Source: Apostichopus japonicus (lineage: Eukaryota; Echinodermata; Holothuroidea; Aspidochirotida; Stichopodidae). From it: a DNA stretch of 64,000 bases. Each line of letters opens with the position of its first letter. Position 1 is the stretch's first letter. This document shows positions 11,523 to 21,231 of this stretch, piece after piece. Location: positions 9,251,001 to 9,315,000 of the forward strand of contig NC_092563.1 in the NCBI RefSeq assembly GCF_037975245.1, in the 5' to 3' direction. Below the pieces are notes generated by a model. It was not told where the DNA came from, did no database searches, and saw only the letters and a program-made list of their open reading frames with translations. The position numbers were made by a program, and so were the translations under genes.

Positions 11523-11913
11523 CATGATGGCCAAGACTTGCCTATAGAAAAACAGTCCTCCTCATATTCCCTCAAGCATTAATAATATGTTACTTGATAG
11601 CATAAACTACCCCAAGTACTGCCATTATGATTCTTCCTTAAGTGCAGCAAATTAATTGACCAGCCACCGTATGATTGTAAACACAAGTGCTCTAACGGCC
11701 AGCACTCCTGTGTGTGATGACAAGTTTGGCTTGACAACTGAAATAATACACTGTGTTTAATGATGAATTTATGGAGAGGAGCGTTCAGTATGGCTAGCTT
11801 TACCAACTTGGGTAGACATTCAATCTCCCCTGTTTTGGGCCAAAAACAGGGGACAAATATCTGGAATGCATTTTAGGAGGACTGTTTTTCTATAGACAGG
11901 CTTGACCATCATG
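11523..11913. mobile_element. MITE with terminal inverted repeats of about 38 bp
   Basis: The left arm starts CATGATGGCCAAGACTTGCC and continues into CTATAGAAAAACAGTCCTCC. The right arm is its reverse complement with four differences, ending GACCATCATG. Total length is 391 bp. The interior codes for nothing recognisable. The superfamily is unclear because no target duplication separate from the palindromic CATG ends can be told. Confidence 0.75.
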
Positions 11914-13392
11914 TCAAAATTGATGCTGCCAGGTCAGTTAAAAATTAAATTCCAAATATAAAGGGAAATTTGAACAGCGATATAGCTGGTGACTTCCGGA
12001 AACAAGTTTATAGCTTCCATTGTTTTATGGCAATGGCAATGTTCAGTTTCATTAGCAAAACCTTTTTGAATTTGAAAATTGTGTATATACACAAAAACTC
12101 CAAAGTAAGGCTTGACAAACTTAGTATTTGTCTTTGTTAATCCACCTGAGTGAAAGAATTCTTTCAAGAACACTGTCGTGTTATGTGGAGGTCACAGATC
12201 CAAAAAACTATGAAAGGTATACAGTGTAACTCAAATGTTAACCCTGAATGAACTTTTATATCTCTTATATAGATTTCACCTTTATAGTAAGTGCACGAGC
12301 ACAATTAACATGTTCTTTTATGTGGAGGTGAATGAAAGTCATACTTTGTTGCATATCTACCAAAATTTGGTTCAAGAACCCTACTGTACAGGTTTTATGG
12401 AAGTCTACAGAGGTCCAAAAAAATGAGAACTGAAAAAATATACAGCTTGGATAAAAACATCATTTGCCTTCACCATAAGCTTGAATATTGCTGATATTTT
12501 TGCCTCTATGTATAAGGCTGCTAACAATTCTATTGAAGAAGTCAATATAAAACTTACTTAATCATGTCTTACATTTCATTATTTGTTTTGTTAGTAGTAG
12601 CAAGAAATCTGTGAACTCTGCCATCCTTCACTATGTAACATTGAAATGAATATTTTGCTATGTTTTACTAAGAAAAATAGTGAGGACAGCCTGAAGAGTG
12701 AAATACCAATCATATAAACAATACTGTGAAGATTTTAGATGCAACAGTACAGCAAACTAATTAGAATGTACCAGGAAATCATTTATCTGGTGTCGCATAG
12801 CAAAATGGGATGCAAAGTTGTCCAAATGCTATGCATGTGCAAAGATATGCATAAATGGTTTTTGTACACATGAACCACAGTATAGCATAAGAGGCAAAGG
12901 TCAGAATTTCCTTCAAAATTGCTACACAAACTATGAACACTAAAATGATACCTTGTGTAAAAACATTCAGGGGTCATGTATAATCCTGGTGCACGTCTGG
13001 GTATGTGAAGGGTCAAAGGTCAAGTTACATCCATCTCTGAATATGACAACATCCATCAATAGCATCTTACAATTTAAACAAAACAAAAAGGGATTTAAAA
13101 AATTTAATATTTTCCTAATTCATTTTCATGGCATCACAAAATGACCCCATGTACAATGTTTCAATATCTCAGTCAGTATTAAAAAAAAGTGATTGGCAAG
13201 TTATACGCCCTCGTTTTCTGAGATTTACAGAGGTTTCCTTGAAATATAGGGATAATATATTTAGATCTTTGTTCTGATTTATCTTATGCAAGCTACATTT
13301 ACATAATAGATCAATCTTTGAATTATTATTGATGATTTCCTTTTGATAATTAGTAATCATTTCCATTGCAATAGAGTTTAAAATGTTAAAGA
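11914..13392. other. Intergenic, no gene seen
   Basis: Reading frames here are short and unlike known proteins. A DR1-like nuclear receptor half-site pair occurs at 13010-13022 inside an AGGTCA-rich repeat stretch. Confidence 0.4.
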
Positions 13393-13520
13393 AAATGTAC
13401 GCCCTCCCAAACCCTACCCCTAGCATGACTACCCTTACCCAACCCCTTCCCCTACCCACCCTTACCCAATCCCTTTCCATCCTTACCACATCCCTACCCA
13501 CACTTACCCCACCTCTACCA
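13393..13520. repeat. C-rich imperfect CCCTACCC repeat
   Basis: About 130 bp of repeated CCCTTACCC and CCCTACCCA phrases with almost no G on the + strand. The G-rich complement carries many GGG runs spaced by TA-rich loops. The phrase recalls telomere-type repeats but is not the animal TTAGGG unit. Confidence 0.7.
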
Positions 13521-14040
13521 ATGATCAATAGTGTAGACTATTGTTGCTGAACAGTCAAGTTTTATCAATAAGATTTATGAAAAGTCATTCCTAACTTTGG
13601 AAATACTTCTATCCAAAGTCTCTTTTTTTTTGTACTTCAGACTCATTTAATTTCAAAATATGCATTTTGTACATGGTGGTATTTTGCTGATACTTATATT
13701 TTGGTATTGAATCTTCTATTCTTTTGATGGTATATTAATTTAGAGTTCTTTGATCACTCTTGGATATTTTATTCAAGTGTGGCTTTAACTGTAATCTGTG
13801 AGAATAAAACTGTGGTAACCGGACTACAATGCTCTCCATTATTTCTTCTGTTGTTCTTAAATTAATAGCAGACAGTTTTTCGTGTCAATACATGTTCGCA
13901 AAAAAACATATTGCCAGATTGCTGTATGTCACAAGATACCCCGGTGCTCTCTTTAAAACAGTATCAATTACTAGCAAATGCCTAACACACTTAATAGCAG
14001 CAAATCACTATAGGACTAACCTAAAACTACAGACATCTTA

Positions 14041-14340
14041 GGATGCTCCATATTATGTAGATGAACCCTATTGGTTTGTTGGAGGTCAAGGGTCATATTA
14101 TGTTATCAAAGGTCAAAAATTTGTAAACCTGATATCTCAAGCAAGGAATCTTGGCTGTATCTCATAATGAGTATGTGGAGGCTCCATGTTATCTAAATAA
14201 ACCCTGTTGTTGTTTTTAGGTGATAAAGGTCATTCGGTTCATCCAAGGTCGATGTTTGGAAACCTTGTAATCATAATCTCTCGAGTAGGTCACTTGGGAT
14301 GAATATCTAGCCGCATATGATGAAATTTCATAACGAGTAC
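14041..14340 (+). repeat. AGGTCA-rich repeat, about 135-bp tandem period
   Basis: Two units start at 14041 (GGATGCTCCATATTATGTAG) and about 14176 (GGAGGCTCCATGTTATCTAA), each followed by an ACCCT(A/G)TTG phrase and AGGTCA-like motifs. A DR1-like site AGGTCAAGGGTCA is at 14083-14095. Confidence 0.5.
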
Positions 14341-14560
14341 CAAAACCTTGTGTTTAAATAGCTTACTTATTGTGTCCATCTGGATGTGTCTATCAGCATC
14401 ATTTCTAAGGTTATTTGCTATCGACCCATTTGCTGGATCCTGATATGAAAGTTGTCCAAGTTATCTATGTTAGTGGCTTAATTAGTATGCACTGCATCCC
14501 TCCTAGAACCTTGTTCACATTGTCAGCAAGCAAGGTTTAAACAACTAACTCTGTCAAGGG

Positions 14561-15582
14561 CACTGGCGGATCCAAGGGGGGGGGCAAGGGGGGCCATGCC
14601 CCCCCCCAAAGGTGAGGCAAAAAGTGTTTCCGAACATCCGCTAAATCGTATGATTGGAAATTAAAAAAATCGAGAGGATTAGCAGTGGTAGACTAATCTA
14701 AACCTGTTCGTTTTCTGGATTAAAATTAAATGCAGAGCTCCCAACTGACCCGCAATTCGCGGGAATTAGACCCGCATTCTAACACCCAAACCCGCTGACC
14801 CGCACAAGCGTCCGAAAAAAACCGCATTGTAATTGTCAAGTATACATAAATAAAATTTGCATCAAATTTTGACTTAGCAACCATCATTTCTTTCGCATTT
14901 AGCATAATAGAGTATAAAACCTCCTTTACAGCATCATTTGAACCTCAAATTAGCCTATATTTCTTTTCATTGGGGCGAGCAGCGAACATTTTCATGCCAC
15001 GGGAAAGAATGAATTATCACCTGCTATTCAATTTATTGATGTTACACACAAAAAAATGCATATTTCTCAGAAAATTTTGGGTGACAAAAGCCTTTCTAAG
15101 TGCCACCATTTTACATGTAGACATCACCAGGATTCCAAAAAAATTCAAAAGGGGAGGGGGACATCCCCTCCCCTTATACCCCTCCCCAGGACGGCGATTC
15201 GTGACATGGACCAGCATTTGCCTTCTCAAGAGTTGGGAGCTATGTAAATGTATGAGCATGAGGATTTACAGTTTAACACCATTTTGCAGTTACAGGCTGG
15301 TTGTAAGAAATTTATAACCTATGAGAAATAAAATTTCTTGAGAAAGATGATCCCAACTTTGTTTTATAAATATTTTAGAAAATTACACCTGGGAAACATT
15401 TTTTAGAAGTAAATTAACATCACCATTGTACACTTTTGTCGCACCAAATTGCATCTGAGGGCATTTAGCAATAGAAAATTTTCCAAAGGGGAAGGGGGCA
15501 CACCCTCCCCTTAGACCCCTCCCCCATATCACTCTAATGCCACTTTGGCCCCTCCCAAACAAAGGCCCTGGATCCGCCAGTG
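14561..15582. mobile_element. hAT-superfamily non-autonomous transposon
   Basis: The 1022-bp element has perfect 13-bp terminal inverted repeats (CACTGGCGGATCC at the left, its complement at the right). It is flanked by an exact 8-bp target duplication GTCAAGGG at 14553-14560 and 15583-15590. The 8-bp duplication and this TIR type are typical of hAT elements. Long G and C runs lie just inside the ends. No transposase reading frame is present. Confidence 0.9.
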
Positions 15583-15590
15583 GTCAAGGG

Positions 15591-16251
15591 CACAATAAAC
15601 AGTGCCGAAAAATAAGTAAAAGGTCTTCTTGAGGGTGTTAGGTGAAATAGGAAAGTTGGTTGATGTACTTCACTTGCCATTTTTTTTAAAAGCCAGGCTT
15701 CGTGTACTCTCTTTAGCAGATCTCAAAAAGTGAAGAGAGTAAGAAGGCATTAAACCCCGCCCTTCTTAGTCGTGTTCAAGGTCCTCCCCGAGCATAAATT
15801 GAAACAGTTGATTGATTCCAGAATATTCATGTTCTAGATATAATAATGAAGCAGCATGGCGTAAAAGGTTAAATGTGCTCGAGGTGGTACATGCACGTGC
15901 TTATCTAGAGGGCAATCCAAGGATTTGCATACCTCATCGCCAGCAAACTACACTTAGAATATAGCCTATACATTTGACCTTAGATAATAATAATAATAAT
16001 AATCAGCAGTTATTTGCGACCACAAATGTGGGAGAAACCCGTAAGGGCTTATGGATTAACAAAACAAACTAAAAACAATTTTTAATAAACTATATGAACC
16101 TCTGGATACCATGATGATTATTCGTGCCTTTTTAACTTTATCATAACCCTTCTCGCAATTCAGTACGATTGCATATATATTATTCTATTAGTTGTATTAT
16201 AATAGGATTTTGTGCAAACGCCAGCATGTATGTTAGCTTTTAAGACTTGTT
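15591..16251. other. Spacer between two hAT elements, no gene seen
   Basis: Unique-looking sequence with a short (TAA)n run near 15987-16002. I recognise no gene or repeat family. Confidence 0.4.
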
Positions 16252-16259
16252 AATGGTGG

Positions 16260-16342
16260 CATAGGCGTACGAGGCGGGGGGCAGGGGGCAGACTGACCCC
16301 CCCCCCCAAAAAAAAAAAAATTCGGGCAGCCTAAGAGGAGAA

Positions 16343-16381
<39 letters not shown>

Positions 16382-16607
16382 ACCTCCTTTTGTTCTTTGT
16401 ACATTTTATCGATCCGTTCCATTTTGTGCTATTGAGTATGAAATTCTATGTCGTCACCTTGATGTTAAATGTTGTCAGGCAGTAAGTGACCTGTCAAGCA
16501 TAGGCGTACGAGGCGGGGGTGGCAGGGGGCAGACTGCCCCCCCAATTTCCAGAGGACAAAAAATTCGGGCAAAAGTCCTGAAAAATTCGGGCAGCCTAAG
16601 AGGAGGA

Positions 16608-16662
<55 letters not shown>

Positions 16663-17413
16663 TGCAGTAGCTTGCCCGAATCTTTTTCAAATTTTTGCCC
16701 GACAATTCCATGATTTTCTTTATTTAGCATCATGATGCCCGAATATTTCCGTGTAACACCACCGTAAGCGCAGCTCATCTGGGCTACCAAGCTTTTTCAC
16801 GATCAAATTTTTTTCTAACTAGTCAACTGTATACCTGGACATCCCCGACATGAGTGTATATAAGAAACATTTTCTTTTTCATGGATAGTGGGGGGGGGGG
16901 GGGTGGATTGCCTACAAGCCTAGAAGTACAGGTTTATCATATTCTTTGTTATATTTTATACTTTTTTGTGAGACAACTTGCAGTCTCACCCGACACAGCG
17001 ACATTATCCCGCCTACATGTCGTTGAACAATGTATGTTTTTCTGGAGGTAGCTGAGTACTGTGTTAAAATAATAAATACGGTAACTAAATAGGAGCTTAA
17101 AAAATATACTGTCCTATTTTTCCCCTTCAAAGTGATGTTACCATTTTTTCTTGTTCTAATTTACCAAATTTTTGGAGAAGTGTGAATTTCTAAAACGTGA
17201 GATTATAAAATAAAGAATGTTTAGATGCAACTTGCAAGGCCTCAGAAGTGCCGTTTCCGGCAATCTGAGAGGCATTTTTTGCCAAAAATTTTCTTGTACA
17301 CTACGCGCCAACCGATGGTGGCACTCCGCTTAGATAGTGTCACGGGAACTTTCGGGCACAAAAATGTCTGCCCCCCCCCCAAAAAAAAAATGAAATGGTC
17401 CCGTACGCCTATG
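16260..17413. mobile_element. hAT-like element with duplicated left end and (TA)n
   Basis: The left end is CATAGGCGTACGAGGC and the right end ...CCCGTACGCCTATG. An exact 8-bp duplication AATGGTGG flanks it (16252-16259 and 17414-17421). A second left end starts at 16499, so the first 120 bp or so, including a (TA)n tract (about 16350-16377 and 16615-16658), occur twice. The right part (about 17235-17345) holds, in reverse, the GCGGAG...GCCACCATCGG module shared with the elements near 18 kb. Confidence 0.85.
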
Positions 17414-18011
17414 AATGGTGGAGATCTTGCAAACGTCATTATTAAAGCCATATGACACCAAAAATTGTGCCCACGTTATCACTTTTATGTCCCAGCAGGT
17501 GCTATGATGACCTTTGCCACAATTTCAGTCTTGGTATGTCGTAGTCCAAGGAAAATTCAAAAGTAAAGTTGACATGTCAATTTCTTTTCATTTCTGCAGA
17601 TATGTTTCTACAGCAATTCCGGTTTCAGTCACATAACAATACTCAACATTCGGTACTCCCTTTAGTGCTAAATTAATTGAGGGTCGGCCGGGTCGCGAAT
17701 ATTTTTTTCCCAAACTGAACTGACACTGAAATTATTTCCTCGATTCTGATTGGCTGATCAAAGCCGGAATGGTAGTCTGCGTTTATCAATGAATGTATGT
17801 GACACTGTTAGTGTTGGTCATACCAATCCTCATGGGCCGCATCATGTCAAAAATACGTGTGTAGGCCTTATATAGGCTAAGTTAGTATGTAGGCCTAAGT
17901 GTGCGTACATGTAGATACAATGTGAGGCTTCCAGTTATCAAGAGCTACTGTAAAGGCGGTACGGCCTATATTAGTGAATTTGAGATCTCGAACTAATACG
18001 AATACGTATAT

Positions 18012-19104
18012 CAGGCGCAGCGGAACGGAAAAATTATTGGGGGGGCTAATGTGTGGAGACTATCTAAGCGGAGCGCCACCATCGGTTGGCGCGGAGCGTA
18101 CAAGAAAATTTTGGGTTATTTCAAACCCCCAGATGGCCGGAAACGGCACTTCCCGTGTGTTTTATGCTGCGAATACCTAGCCCTAAAATATGGGTCTCAA
18201 GTCTGCAATTTCTCAGATTGCACGTAAAAGTCTGTAAAAACATTGTAATTTGTATATTCGATGGTGTTTAAGAGAGTAGCTATTATACTCGTAGTGTACT
18301 CGCAAAGACGTTTTTGAGTGTAGTAAGGGCAGTGGCGGAGCTAGGGGTATTGGTCGGGGGGGGGGGCAAGAATGGTCTGTAGGGGCGCTTTCGACACTAT
18401 CTAAGCGGAGCGCCACCACAGGTTGGCGCGGAGCGTACAGAAAAATTTTGAGTAAAGATACTCCCTAGATTGCAGGAAATGACCCTTTCCGGGCCTTGCT
18501 AATTTGCAGATAAACGGAGAATAAATAGGCGTCGTCGCCATTTTGTCGGACAATTACACCAACAGAATATGACAAATGTCAATATGTATATGAGAGCGCA
18601 ATAAAATAGTCAATAATAGCGAATAAGTAAAAAGTATAGTGAAAAGCTGAAAAGGGCGCCAGCAGTCCATTTGAGTCTGTCAGGGGGGGGGGGGATCCGC
18701 CCCTGACTGTTTATATGGACGCTCCGCCACTAAGTAAGGGGATGTTGGAGAACTGGCTGAAATGAGGCAAGTCATTGGCCTAAGACGAAGTCGTGTTACG
18801 CTTACTGGTACTCACACTCACTGCTTCCACTTTTCACGGGCGTGAAGACGCGGTTGGGGTGACAATGTGGTCTATAGCCATGGGACGGGCCGAGGGTCCC
18901 CCAGCAGTTACTAAAATTATTACACCTATATAGTATACGTGTGCATCGGACAGATCGACAAGTATGCATTGAAAAATGGGCAGATGCACGTTTCGGAGCC
19001 TTGGTAAATATTGGGGGGGCTTATCATGCATTTGCCCCCTCAACTTTTTCATTGGGGGGCTGAGCCCCCCAAAGCCCCCCCCCCCCCCGGTTCCGCCGCC
19101 ACTG
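18012..19104. mobile_element. hAT-like element nested in the long-TIR element
   Basis: The ends (CAGGCGCAGCGGAACGG and, at the right, CCGGTTCCGCCGCCACTG) are imperfect inverted repeats. The flanks carry an exact 8-bp duplication ACGTATAT (18004-18011 and 19105-19112). A second hAT at 18330-18732 sits inside, so the original element was about 680 bp. Confidence 0.8.
18330..18732. mobile_element. Short hAT MITE nested inside another hAT
   Basis: The 403-bp element starts CAGTGGCGGAGC and ends GCTCCGCCACTA. An exact 8-bp duplication AGTAAGGG flanks it (18322-18329 and 18733-18740). It holds the shared module ATCTAAGCGGAGCGCCACCA and a long G run near its right end. Confidence 0.88.
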
Positions 19105-19181
19105 ACGTATATACGGTTAATGCAGGCCTACTAGGTCACCATGTTCAAGAACTTCTAATGGTGCTGGTAAACATATGTGTT

Positions 19182-20491
19182 TCCGTACGTAGGCCTATAG
19201 GTTATAAGGCTATATACAACTAGTTAACAAGTCAAAAGACACAGACATATCGCCATATGCCATGTTTGTGTACACTCAATGGCTGACACACACTCACTCG
19301 CGCGTCTTCATGGCCAATGCATATTCGACTAGGCCTATCTAGATTCATTTACTGAATACATTTTGAATTTATGATTATAAAACTAAAAGTATCGCAACCC
19401 TGAATGTACACAAACACCTCGTACACACGTACATCGGCTACATGTATACAATTACAAATGCACTGTTTTATTGTGTTGTATACTATACACAGTACAATAG
19501 GCTACATTACATGTATGTGCTGTGTAGAGCGGAGTCAAGCGAGTAAAGAAACGATCGAGGACTGCCTATAATGGGCGCAGTAGTTGGGAATAGTTGCTTC
19601 ACTATATACTTTCGTTCATATATACCTACCAAAAGTTCTGGGAAGTTGCTAATGTGAATATCTTAAAATTGTTCGGGTTGATCAAACTGATATCGACAGA
19701 TTATGGAGGATCGATGTTGAAAACTAAAGTATATCACGTGCTCGCTGAGAACCAATCAGAATCGAGGAAATAATTTCAGTGTCAGTTCAGTTTGGGAAAA
19801 AAATATTCGCGGCCGGCAGGTTTCCGTATAGGTTTCCGTACGTATAGGTTATAAAGCTATATACAACTAGTTAACAAGTCAAAAGACACATGTCGTCAAA
19901 TGAATTTTTTTTGTGTACACCATGGAGTGTGTACACTCACTGGCTGGCACAGACTCGCTCACCGTCTTCATGGCCACTGCACATTCGACTAGGCCTATCA
20001 TGATTCATTGACTGAATACATTTTGAATTTATGATTATAAAACTAAAAGTATCGCAACTCCGAATGTACACAAACACCTCGTACATATGTACATCGGCTA
20101 CATGTATACAATTACAAATGCACTGTGTTTTATTGTGTTGTATACTATACACAGTACAATAGGCTACATTACACGTGTTGTGTAAAGCGGAGTCAATCGA
20201 GCAAACAAACGATCGAGGACTGCCTATAATGGGCGCAGTAGTTGGCAATAGTTGCTTCATTGTGTTAAAAACACTATATACTTTCGTTCATATATACCTA
20301 CCAAAAGTTCTGGAAAGTTGCTAATGTGAATATCTTGAATTTGTTCGTGTTCATTATACTGATATCGACAGAGTATGGAGGGGTCCATGTTGAATACTAA
20401 AGTATATCACGTGCTCGCTGAGAGCCAATAAGAACCGAGGAAATAATTTCAGTGTCAGTTCAGTTTGGGGAAAAAATATTCGCGGCCGGGT
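19182..20491 (+). repeat. Tandem duplication of about 650 bp
   Basis: Copy 1 (about 19182-19816) and copy 2 (about 19829-20491) are nearly identical, each starting near TTTCCGTACGTA and ending with the right TIR sequence ...AATATTCGCGGCCGG. The long-TIR element therefore has two right ends in a row. Confidence 0.85.
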
Positions 20492-21094
20492 CCACAGTGC
20501 ACGCAAGCCCAATCGTTGATGTTAATCCACTGCTTTATCAATTCTGGTGCACTGAAATCAGACGATCCAAGAAAATAATTAATGACTAAAATAATGAATG
20601 TTGGTGCACCTAATTGCACGGACTTCTTGCAAATCTCACATAATGTGCAACAAGCCAGCCACCAAAACGTTTCTAATTATTTATAATTTCCCCATTGACG
20701 TGAACAGCAAATTGTGAAACTACTGTGGTCTTCAAGTTGTGGAAGTTTTCACCAGGTTAAATGCTTCTCCCACAGTAAGTTATACAAGCGTTTACATTTC
20801 TGTGGCTACTCCTCATCGATATTTGATGCATTGACTATTGCAGAAACCTTCAATTTTCCGTCGTTTCATCTGCGAAATCCAACATTTTCCTGGTATCATG
20901 GCCATGTAGACTATAAATGCCCAACTTTTGTCAGCTCCAATTTTCATACCACACGTTTTTCAATCCGCCCACTGAGAAGGCCCATTCATGTTATGACATG
21001 TGTAGTAACAGTTCTAAACAGATGTTCTCCTGATTGCCACTTTTCCGAGTACATGAGAAAGGAAAACACTCTTGCGAATTGATCTTATAGGCTT
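20492..21094. other. Upstream flank of the TMEM143-like gene, possible decayed MITE
   Basis: The text at about 20730-21066 matches in order, at low identity, the interior of the TTAA MITE at 30914-31388 (GAAGTTTTCAC..., then AGATGTTCTCCTG near the right side). A 122-codon open frame at 20714-21082 has no known homology and falls in this repeat-like stretch, so it is not called as a gene. Confidence 0.35.
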
Positions 21095-21100
21095 TATAAA
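21095..21100 (+). promoter_or_regulatory. TATAAA, possible core promoter element
   Basis: TATAAA lies 57 bp before the TMEM143-like ATG. It is the only promoter-like word seen there, and AT-rich sequence makes chance occurrence likely. Confidence 0.2.
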
Positions 21101-21156
21101 TTTCAAAGTTATCTTTTTCTGATCCGCGCCCTCTATTCCCCAAAAAAGAAAAGAAA

Positions 21157-21231
21157 ATGGCAGCCTCCTTTGGTAGGGTGGGTCGCCGTTTGGCTACAAG
21201 AACTGCATTCTCAATTCACTCTCAAAGAAAA
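21157..21231 (+). CDS. TMEM143: TMEM143-like exon 1 (targeting peptide)
   Basis: Encodes 25 residues with Arg at several positions and no acidic residue, ending in phase 0 at AAA followed by GTATGT. The ATG is preceded by AAGAAA, an acceptable start context. Confidence 0.75.

Larger units (their letters stand above)
17684..20491. mobile_element. DNA element with terminal inverted repeats of about 70 bp, host of nested hATs
   Basis: The left arm (about 17684-17757) has CGCGAATATTTTTTTCCC, AACTGAACTGACACTGAAAT and TTATTTCCTCGATTCTGAT. The right arm (about 20421-20491) is the reverse complement with few changes. The superfamily is not recognised and no clear target duplication was found. The interior carries two nested hAT-like elements, and its right part of about 650 bp is tandemly duplicated. 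No transposase is seen. Confidence 0.65.

Noticed and set aside
13169-13528. 119-codon - strand Gly/Arg/Val-rich open frame
   Set aside because: Its start is the translation of the C-rich repeat, so the composition is an artefact.
20714-21082. 122-codon open frame upstream of TMEM143
   Set aside because: No known domain, and the region resembles the interior of a MITE.
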